The notes under the pieces: model-generated | The model's input: the letters and a program-made list of their open reading frames with translations, nothing else | The model's database searches: none | What the model was told of the DNA's origin: nothing | Shown here: positions 58,229 through 64,000 of the stretch, in pieces | How the letters are laid out: each line of letters begins with the position of its first letter | How positions within the stretch are numbered: position 1 is the stretch's first letter | Assembly: GCA_020442915.1 (NCBI GenBank) | Contig: JAGRJD010000007.1 | Location: 1-64,000 of the forward strand | DNA from: Thiothrix sp. | GTDB taxonomy: Bacteria > Pseudomonadota > Gammaproteobacteria > Thiotrichales > Thiotrichaceae | Direction of reading: 5' to 3' | Length of the DNA: 64,000 nucleotides | Made by a program: the position numbers and the translations under genes

Positions 58229-59281
58229 ATGCAGCAAGCCATTCCCTACATGCAGATTCGTGGTGGCAGTTCCAAGGGACTGTATTTCCGGGCCACGGAT
58301 CTGCCGGACGATCCTGAAGCCCGTGACCAGCTGCTGCTGGATGCCGTGGGGCGGGATGCACGCCAGATTGACGGTCTGGGCGGAGCCAATCCGCTGACCA
58401 GCAAGGTGGCGGTCGTCAGTCCTTCCAGCCGTCCGGATGCTGATGTGGATTACCTGTTCGTGCAGGTGGTGGTGGGTGAGAACCGGGTGGATACCACCCC
58501 CAACTGCGGCAATATTCTGGCCGGCGTCGGGGCCTTCGCACTGGAATCCGGCATGCTGCCCGTCACCGGGGACGTGACCAGCGTACGGGTTTACATGGTC
58601 AACAGCGGTAATGCCTGTGAACTGCTGGTGCAGACGCCGAACGGGGAGGTCGAGTACCGGGGTGATGCGCGTATTGATGGCGTGCCGGGGACGGCAGCAC
58701 CGGTGATCTGCAATTACATGGACATTGCAGGCTCCGCCTGTGGCAGCCTGCTGCCGACCGGGCAGGTGCGTGACGAGATCAATGGCATTCCCGTGACCTG
58801 TATCGACAACGGCATGCCGGTCGTGGTGCTGCGGGCGGCGGATTTCGGCAAGAGCGGCTACGAAAGCTGCGAGGAGCTGAGTGCCGATACCGGCTTCCGG
58901 GAGCGGCTGGAAGCCGTGCGCCTGCAGGCCGGTGAACGCATGGGCCTGGGTGACGTGACCAGAAAGGTGGTACCGAAAATGACCCTGATCACGGCACCAC
59001 ATGCGGGTGGCCATGTCTGTACCCGTACCTTCATCCCGCATGCCTGCCACTCTTCCATCGGTGTGCTGGGCGCGGTTTCGGTTGCCACGGCCTGCATTCT
59101 GCCCGGCTCGGTGGCGGAAGGCATTGCCGTGGTTCCTGATGGCCGCAACAGGAAGCTTGCGGTTGAGCACCCTTCGGGCGAGTTCTCGGTCGAGCTGCAG
59201 CTGGATGAGGCCGGGCAGGTGGTGAAGGCGGGCCTGCTGCGTACGGCACGCCTGCTGAGCCGGGGCGAGCTTTACGTGTAA
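58229..59281 (+). CDS. PrpF/GalD-family isomerase (4-oxalomesaconate tautomerase-like)
   Basis: PrpF-fold proteins isomerise unsaturated tricarboxylates: PrpF acts on methylaconitate and GalD/LigU on oxalomesaconate in gallate and protocatechuate routes. The 350-residue protein starts MQQAIPYMQIRGGSSKGLYF and shows LPDDPEARDQLLLDAVG, DGLGGANPLTSKVAVV, TTPNCGNILAGVGAFALE and HACHSSIGVLGAVSVATACILPGSVAEG. These hold the paired Cys and Lys positions of the family. The DGLGGANPLTSK form suggests the GalD/LigU side. GAGGAGG lies 6 bases before the ATG. No AcnD or PrpC is nearby, which argues against the methylcitrate cycle. Confidence 0.88.
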   Translation: MQQAIPYMQIRGGSSKGLYFRATDLPDDPEARDQLLLDAVGRDARQIDGLGGANPLTSKVAVVSPSSRPDADVDYLFVQVVVGENRVDTTPNCGNILAGVGAFALESGMLPVTGDVTSVRVYMVNSGNACELLVQTPNGEVEYRGDARIDGVPGTAAPVICNYMDIAGSACGSLLPTGQVRDEINGIPVTCIDNGMPVVVLRAADFGKSGYESCEELSADTGFRERLEAVRLQAGERMGLGDVTRKVVPKMTLITAPHAGGHVCTRTFIPHACHSSIGVLGAVSVATACILPGSVAEGIAVVPDGRNRKLAVEHPSGEFSVELQLDEAGQVVKAGLLRTARLLSRGELYV

Positions 59282-59303
59282 CGCCTGCGTGCGCAGGCCG
59301 GCA

Positions 59304-59795
59304 TCAGGCGCGTACTGACAGGGCCTGCAGCTGCTCGGCATAGTTCGCCGAGCTTACCCGCACAAACAGCTTCTCCAGCATGCTATTGAGCGCCACCATT
59401 TCCTGTGGTGCCAGGGCAGCCAGCAGGATGTTTTCTGCTGCTGCCGACAGTTCCCGCCCTTTCTGACAGCGTTGCCGGCCTGTTTCCGAGGTGAACAGGC
59501 CGAAGCGACGTGCGTCCTGTTCGCTGTTCACCCGATAGATCAGCTGACGCTCCAGCAGGATGCGGATCAGGCGTGACACCAGGCTGCGGTCCAGCCCGGT
59601 GATGACCAGAATGTCCTTGAAAGTGATGCCACCGTGTTCATCAATCATGCGCAGCACCCGGTATTCGCGGATGGTGCAGCCGGTATGTTCGACAAACAGC
59701 GGATCAGTCACCCGGATGGCATCGGTGGCCAGTACGTCCAGGCGGTGGGTCAGTGCGCTGTGCTGAAAAATGATGTCCCTGCTGTTTGCCGGCAT
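59304..59795 (-). CDS. MarR-family regulator
   Basis: This 163-residue regulator is divergent from the M20D-TRAP genes. The winged-helix core lies at about residues 40-110: YRVLRMIDEHGGITFKDILVITGLDRSLVSRLIRILLERQLIYRV, with the wing in NSEQDARRFGLFTSETGR. N- and C-terminal helices form the dimer as in the family. The ATG at 59795 is chosen because GAGGTG precedes it; an ATG at 59810 lacks such a site, and a 200-codon upstream extension is a shadow of the next gene. A palindrome at 59866-59886 is the probable operator for its own and the amidohydrolase promoter. Confidence 0.9.
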   Translation of the reverse strand: MPANSRDIIFQHSALTHRLDVLATDAIRVTDPLFVEHTGCTIREYRVLRMIDEHGGITFKDILVITGLDRSLVSRLIRILLERQLIYRVNSEQDARRFGLFTSETGRQRCQKGRELSAAAENILLAALAPQEMVALNSMLEKLFVRVSSANYAEQLQALSVRA

Positions 59796-59865
59796 GCCGA
59801 TGCACCTCATGAAAATAAAGATGTGCCGGATTATACCCTGTAGCCGGCAAAAGTTGCTGGACAAG

Positions 59866-59886
59866 ATATTCTTATTTTGAGAATAT
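59866..59886. promoter_or_regulatory. MarR operator overlapping a -10 element
   Basis: ATATTCT (59866-59872) and AGAATAT (59880-59886) form a perfect 7-base inverted repeat with a 7-base spacer, the usual MarR geometry. TATAAT (59884-59889) overlaps its right arm, so binding would block transcription of the amidohydrolase-TRAP genes. Confidence 0.7.
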
Positions 59887-59918
59887 AATGCCGGTAGTGG
59901 CAACCGGGTTTGAGTGTT

Positions 59919-61076
59919 ATGCGTCAATGGTTTGATGAACATCGTGCCGAACTGGAGCACTGGCTGCATGTCATTCATCAGCATCCGGAAACCGGTTTTG
60001 ATGAAAATCATACGGCGGATTTTGTGGCTGAGCGCCTGCGGGCGGCGGGGATTGAAGTCACGACCGGCATCGGACGGACCGGGGTTGTCGGTGTGCTGCA
60101 GGGGACGGGTGGTACGGGACGGCGCATCGGTTTTCGTGCCGAGCTGGATGCCCTGCCCATGCAGGAACATGCCGGTATTCATTACCACTCCCGTATTGAT
60201 GGCAGGTTTCATGGCTGCGGGCATGACGGCCATACCGTGACCCTGCTGGCTGCCGCCACCTGTCTGGCGGCGCATCGGGATTTCAGGGGAACAGCCGTTT
60301 TTGTGTTCCAGCCTGCCGAGGAGCTGCTGAGCGGCGCACAGGCCATGCTGGATGACGGCCTGCTGGAGCGCTTTCCCTGTGACGAGATTTATGCCCTGCA
60401 CAATCTGCCGGGACTGGGTGCCGGACAGGTGGGGGTACCGGCAGTGAGCGCCCTGTCCTCAGCCGATCATGTGGTGATCACCCTGCAGGCACAGGGCACG
60501 CACGGCTCCGCGCCACATACCGGGCAGGATGCGATCCTGGCCAGTGCCTACCTGCTGACAACCCTGCAGCAAAGTCTGACCCGGCTGCTGGACAGCCGTG
60601 ACAGCGGGGTGGTTTCCTTCGGCAGCATTCATGCCGGCCATGCCTTCAACATCCTGCCTGATCAGCTGCAGATGGAAGGCACCATCCGCACCCATTCCGA
60701 GGCGGTCCGGACCACCATCAAGCAGCAGCTGGAGAAGGTGGCGCGCAGTACCGAGTCCCTGTATGGCGTGGTGGTAAACCTGGGCTATCCGGTGCAGACC
60801 CCGGTGACGCGCAATCATCCGGAGCCGGTACAGGCGGTGCTGGAAGTCGCCACAGACCTGGCGGGGGCTGCCAATGTCCATGAAGGCTACCGTCCGATCA
60901 TGGCCTCGGAGGATTTTTCCCACTTTCTGCAGGCGATACCGGGCGCCTACTTTTTCATGGGGCAGGACGGGCCGTTCTGCCATCACCCGGAATTCGTGTT
61001 TGATACCGACATCATTCCCCTGGGGGCGTCCATCATTGCCGAACTGATCCGGCGGCGTACCGGGCTGGTGTCCTGA
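59919..61076 (+). CDS. M20D-family amidohydrolase (hippurate hydrolase-like)
   Basis: This zinc- or manganese-dependent amidohydrolase belongs to the hippurate/N-acyl amino acid/IAA-amino acid hydrolase group. The 385-residue protein has metal-site motifs RFHGCGHDGHT (Cys and His ligands), FQPAEELLSGA with the catalytic and ligand Glu, YALHNLPGLGAGQVGV, and the late PFCHHPEFVFDTD His. A dimerisation lid lies at about 175-290. FRAELDALPMQE replaces the more common RADMDALP. Substrate is open. TRAP genes follow at 31 bases, so it probably cleaves an imported N-acyl or amidated acid. The ATG at 59919 is preferred to a TTG three codons earlier. Confidence 0.92.
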   Translation: MRQWFDEHRAELEHWLHVIHQHPETGFDENHTADFVAERLRAAGIEVTTGIGRTGVVGVLQGTGGTGRRIGFRAELDALPMQEHAGIHYHSRIDGRFHGCGHDGHTVTLLAAATCLAAHRDFRGTAVFVFQPAEELLSGAQAMLDDGLLERFPCDEIYALHNLPGLGAGQVGVPAVSALSSADHVVITLQAQGTHGSAPHTGQDAILASAYLLTTLQQSLTRLLDSRDSGVVSFGSIHAGHAFNILPDQLQMEGTIRTHSEAVRTTIKQQLEKVARSTESLYGVVVNLGYPVQTPVTRNHPEPVQAVLEVATDLAGAANVHEGYRPIMASEDFSHFLQAIPGAYFFMGQDGPFCHHPEFVFDTDIIPLGASIIAELIRRRTGLVS

Positions 61077-61107
61077 GTTTTGTCTGTTCACTGGAGGAGA
61101 GAATACC

Positions 61108-62157
61108 ATGATCATGACTGCGACCGTGCACCGCAAACTGATGTTTGCCCTGCTGCCTGCGCTGGCCCTGGGCCTTGCCGGGCTGGCAGCCCCCCTGCAG
61201 GCCGAGACCCTGAAAATGTCCAACTGGGTTCCAACCACCCATTACCTTTATACCGATGTTTTCACACCCTGGGCCGAGGACGTGGAAAAGGTGACCGAAG
61301 GCCGGGTCAAGGTCAACATCCTGCCCAAGGCACTGGGAACGCCGCCCCAGCACTGGGAGCTGGCCCGCAAGGGCATTGCCGACATCACCTGGGGTAATTT
61401 CACCTATGAGCCGGATCGTTTCCAGTCCATCTGGTTTGCCGAGTTCCCGTCTTCGGGGCGTGATGCCAAAGCACAGTCCCTGGCACTGTGGAACAGCTAC
61501 AACCAGTACCTGCAGGCCGACAAGGCCTATGCCGGGGTCAAGGTGCTGAGTGTCGGCATGTTCGGTGGCGGCCAGATGCATCACGGCAGCAGGGACATGG
61601 TGGAATTGAGTGATATTGCCGGGCAGAAGTTCCGCATGGGGGGGCCGATCCAGCAGGTATTGATTGAAAGTCTGGGCGGTGTTCCGGTTTCGGCACCGGC
61701 AACCAAAGCCTATGAAATGCTGGAAAGCAAGGTGATTGACGGTTCCCTGCACACCCTGGAATCGGTGGTGAATTTCCGCCTGCAGGATGTGCTGACACAC
61801 CATACCGTTTTCGGGCAGGGACTTTATGATGCGACCTTTTTCCTGATCATGAACGAGAAAAAGTGGAACCGGCTCAGTCCGGAAGATCAGGCGGCGATCG
61901 AGAAGGTATCAGGAGCAGCGTTTGCCACCCGCTGGGGCGAAGCCTTCAACCGGCAGAATGCCGCTGCTGAACAGTCCCTGCGCGATGCCGGCCACACGTT
62001 CAGCGAGCCATCCCCGGAACTGGTGGCCAGAGTGGCGGAAATCCGCACGCAGATGGTGGCAGACTGGGAGGTTGCCGCCAAAGAAAAGGGCATCGCCGAT
62101 CCCAAAGCGCTGCTGGCCGATTTTGAAGCCGACTACAAAAGCCTGGAAGGCAGGTAG
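61108..62157 (+). CDS. dctP: TRAP transporter solute-binding protein (DctP type)
   Basis: DctP-type proteins bind an organic acid in the periplasm for a sodium-driven TRAP importer. The 349-residue precursor has a signal peptide (KLMFALLPALALGLAGLAA, cleavage near AQAE/LQAE around residue 32). The mature DctP domain includes TLKMSNWVPTTHYLYTD, RVKVNILPKALGTPPQ, DITWGNFTYEP and KFRMGGPIQQVLIESLGGVPV, where the Arg normally clamps the carboxylate. GGAGGAG lies before the ATG. It is followed by a strong hairpin and then dctQM. The preceding amidohydrolase hints at an acyl- or aryl-amino-acid substrate. Confidence 0.93.
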   Translation: MIMTATVHRKLMFALLPALALGLAGLAAPLQAETLKMSNWVPTTHYLYTDVFTPWAEDVEKVTEGRVKVNILPKALGTPPQHWELARKGIADITWGNFTYEPDRFQSIWFAEFPSSGRDAKAQSLALWNSYNQYLQADKAYAGVKVLSVGMFGGGQMHHGSRDMVELSDIAGQKFRMGGPIQQVLIESLGGVPVSAPATKAYEMLESKVIDGSLHTLESVVNFRLQDVLTHHTVFGQGLYDATFFLIMNEKKWNRLSPEDQAAIEKVSGAAFATRWGEAFNRQNAAAEQSLRDAGHTFSEPSPELVARVAEIRTQMVADWEVAAKEKGIADPKALLADFEADYKSLEGR

Positions 62158-62165
62158 CACTTAAA

Positions 62166-62198
62166 GCGCCCCGGCGCATTGCGTATCCGCCTGGGCGC
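62166..62198 (+). promoter_or_regulatory. Hairpin between dctP and dctQ
   Basis: GCGCCC-GGCG pairs with CGCC-GGGCGC with one bulge on each side, around an 11-base loop, and no T run follows. Such hairpins after binding-protein genes usually stabilise the upstream message and lower expression of the membrane subunits. Confidence 0.6.
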
Positions 62199-62221
62199 AC
62201 AGAGGAGAGGAGGAGGCCGTT

Positions 62222-62725
62222 ATGGCAAAGCGCTTGTTTTACCTGCTGAAAACCGTGCTGGAATACCTGTTGATGTTCTGCCTGCTGCTGATGGTGGTCA
62301 TCAACTTTGCCGATGTCACGGGCCGGCACCTGTTCAATCATCCGATTTATGGTATTCATGACCTGACTGAACACCTCATGGCCCTGGTGGTATTCTGCGG
62401 CCTGCCGTTGGTGACCATGGCCGGCATGCACCTGACGGTGGACCTGCTGGACAAGGTGCTGCAATCCCCGTCCCTGCGCTGGCTGCAGTCGGTGATTGTG
62501 GTACTGATGGCCATGATACTGCTGCTGATCGCCTGGACTTTCCTGCAGTCCTCGCTGGAGGCAGGGGCCATTGCCGATGTCAGCAATGAACTGCGCCTGC
62601 CACGGGGGCCGTTGTACCTGTTCATGGCCATTTCCGCGTTGCTGAGTGCACTGGGCCTGCTGTATCAGCACTTTCTGGGGGATGAAATGCTGGTCACTGC
62701 CCCTGAGCAGGGAGAGGCACTATGA
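62222..62725 (+). CDS. dctQ: TRAP transporter small membrane subunit (DctQ type)
   Basis: DctQ-type subunits are four-helix inner-membrane proteins that join the large DctM subunit. This protein has 167 residues with helices at about 9-30, 46-64, 83-104 and 122-142, and the family NFADVTGRHLFNHPIYGIHDLTEHLMALVVF pattern in helices 1-2. Charged segments separate the helices. GAGGAGG precedes the ATG. It overlaps dctM by four bases (ATGA). Confidence 0.92.
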   Translation: MAKRLFYLLKTVLEYLLMFCLLLMVVINFADVTGRHLFNHPIYGIHDLTEHLMALVVFCGLPLVTMAGMHLTVDLLDKVLQSPSLRWLQSVIVVLMAMILLLIAWTFLQSSLEAGAIADVSNELRLPRGPLYLFMAISALLSALGLLYQHFLGDEMLVTAPEQGEAL

Positions 62726-64000
62726 GTATCGGCATACTGGCGATCATTGCCGTTCTGGCCTTATCTTTCCTGCGGGTACCGCTGGGTTTCTCCCTGCTGA
62801 CGGTATCGCTGACCGGCATTGCACTGGTCATGGACACCGAGGTAGCCCTGTCGCTGCTGCCCATGACCATTTCCGAGGCGGTCTTGTCCTATGAGCTGGC
62901 CGTGGTACCGATGTTCATCCTCATGGGGAATGTCATTTCGCGCACCGGCATCTCGCGTGACCTGTTCGCATCCGCCAATGCCTTTTTCGGCCATATCCGG
63001 GGCGGCCTGTCGCTGTCCACCATGGTTGCCTGCGCCGGTTTCAGTGCCGTGTGCGGCTCCAGTTATGCCACCGCGGCCACCATGTCCAGGGTGGCCTATC
63101 CCAGCATGCGTCGTTATGGTTATTCCGAAGGGCTGGCAACGGCCACCATTGCCGCCGGCGGCACCCTGGGCATCCTGATTCCACCGTCCATCATTCTGGT
63201 GATTTACGGCATCCTCACCCAGAGCAATATCGGCGACCTGTTCATTGCCGGCGTGGTACCGGGGTTGCTGGGGCTGGTGATGTACATGGGCTGTATCTAC
63301 CTGATCAGCATGCTGAATCCGGCGGTCGCCCCGAAAGGGGAGCGGGTGGACTGGAAGACGCGCCTGTCTTCGCTCAAGGGAGTGTGGTCGTTCCTGTTCA
63401 TTTTTGCCCTGATCATCGGGGGGTTGTACCTGAAGTGGTTCTCGCCCACGGAAGCTGCCGGCATCGGGGCCGGGATCGCCCTGCTGGTGGCGGCCCTGTC
63501 GGGCAAGCTTGATCTCAAAACCCTGCGTGAGGTACTGCTGGAGACGGCTTATACTTCGGTGGCCCTGTACACCGTCCTGTTTGGTGCCCTGCTGTTTTCC
63601 AAGCTGATTTCCTATTCCGGGCTGGCTGACGGCATTCTGGAATATGTACAGGCAGCCGGTCTGCAGGGCGTGAGCCTGATCATCATGATCCTGCTGGTAT
63701 TTCTGGTACTGGGCTGTGTCATGGACTCGCTGGCCATCATCCTGATCTTTGTGCCGCTGTTTTCACCACTGATCGAGGCACAGGGCTTTGATCTGGTCTG
63801 GTTCGGCATTGTGGTCGTGGTGGCGACCGAAATCGCCCTGATCACCCCCCCCATCGGCATGAATGTGTTCGTGCTGCGGGCCGCCTTGCCGGGAGTCCCG
63901 GTGGCGACCGTTTTCAGGGGGCTGGTGCCGTTCATCATGACCGACATACTGCGGCTGGCGCTGCTGATCACCTTTCCGGGGCTTGCCCTGTGGCTGGTGG
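62722..64000 (+). CDS. dctM: TRAP transporter large permease (DctM type), cut by the window end
   Basis: DctM is the ion-coupled transport subunit of the TRAP importer. The visible 426 residues begin MSIGILAIIAVLALSFLRVPLGFSLL and show the family features YELAVVPMFILMGN, GAAG-like CGSSYATAATMSRVAYPSM, TIAAGGTLGILIPPSIILVIYG and ITPPIGMNVFVLRA. Family members are about 425-435 residues, so only the last few residues and the stop lie outside the window. The frame is open to position 64000. It overlaps dctQ by four bases and completes the dctPQM set behind the amidohydrolase gene. Confidence 0.94.
   Translation, partial: MSIGILAIIAVLALSFLRVPLGFSLLTVSLTGIALVMDTEVALSLLPMTISEAVLSYELAVVPMFILMGNVISRTGISRDLFASANAFFGHIRGGLSLSTMVACAGFSAVCGSSYATAATMSRVAYPSMRRYGYSEGLATATIAAGGTLGILIPPSIILVIYGILTQSNIGDLFIAGVVPGLLGLVMYMGCIYLISMLNPAVAPKGERVDWKTRLSSLKGVWSFLFIFALIIGGLYLKWFSPTEAAGIGAGIALLVAALSGKLDLKTLREVLLETAYTSVALYTVLFGALLFSKLISYSGLADGILEYVQAAGLQGVSLIIMILLVFLVLGCVMDSLAIILIFVPLFSPLIEAQGFDLVWFGIVVVVATEIALITPPIGMNVFVLRAALPGVPVATVFRGLVPFIMTDILRLALLITFPGLALWLV

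Noticed and set aside
1-64000. Insertion sequences, prophage genes, tRNA or rRNA genes
   Set aside because: No transposase, integrase or terminal inverted repeats, and no cloverleaf or rRNA-like sequence was noticed by eye. A tool such as tRNAscan would settle the last point.

Overview
The window looks like a chromosomal segment of a free-living gammaproteobacterium; the genus cannot be named from sequence alone. Support comes from the pepA-holC pair, the yrbG-kdsD-kdsC-lptC-lptA-lptB lipopolysaccharide block, cydDC, fbp-type iron uptake, bfd, phosphoenolpyruvate carboxylase, and a formate dehydrogenase island laid out as I recall it from Shewanella-like bacteria. Betaine uptake, a trimethylamine-methyltransferase-family enzyme and TRAP transport fit an organism that meets osmolytes and organic acids, possibly marine or halotolerant (inference). 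No insertion sequence, integrase, CRISPR array, rRNA or tRNA gene was seen.

Left part (1-18.8 kb). A minus-strand run trpE-trpG-ridA-RDD-pepA-holC-small unknown is preceded by gph. A plus-strand gene (7169-8815) encodes an unusual repeat-rich, probably exported calcium-binding protein. A roughly 1000-residue NAD-glutamate dehydrogenase and a DAHP synthase follow on the minus strand. An NAD-salvage unit comes next: the degenerate-Nudix regulator nrtR is divergent from nadM-Nudix and nadV across a strong palindrome. A small unknown gene and a DHA2 drug exporter close this part.

Middle part (18.9-37.8 kb). cydDC is followed by a betaine module: a pyrrolysine-free MttB homologue and a GntR regulator, divergent from proVWX, with two operator-like palindromes between them. 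Next come the Kdo and Lpt genes, a SPOR-domain lipoprotein, a cysteine-rich small protein with an attenuator-like leader, ppc, and bfd with a Fur box.

Right part (37.8-64 kb). An fbpABC ferric transporter is followed by a small exported protein and a YigZ homologue. The formate dehydrogenase island has moaA-fdhD-HTH/PBP regulator on one strand. On the other are DUF3305, a DUF3306/ferredoxin fusion, a TorD-like chaperone, a TAT peptide and fdhABC, behind a sigma-54-type promoter. Two further signal-peptide-less Q/N/T-rich proteins follow (54431-55186 and 55329-55673). They share composition, short N-terminal style and, in one case, EF-hand-like loops with the protein at 7169, and are the best candidates here for an undescribed secreted family. 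The window ends with AraC-MFS-PrpF, a MarR regulator, an M20D amidohydrolase and a TRAP transporter whose DctM gene is cut by the window edge.
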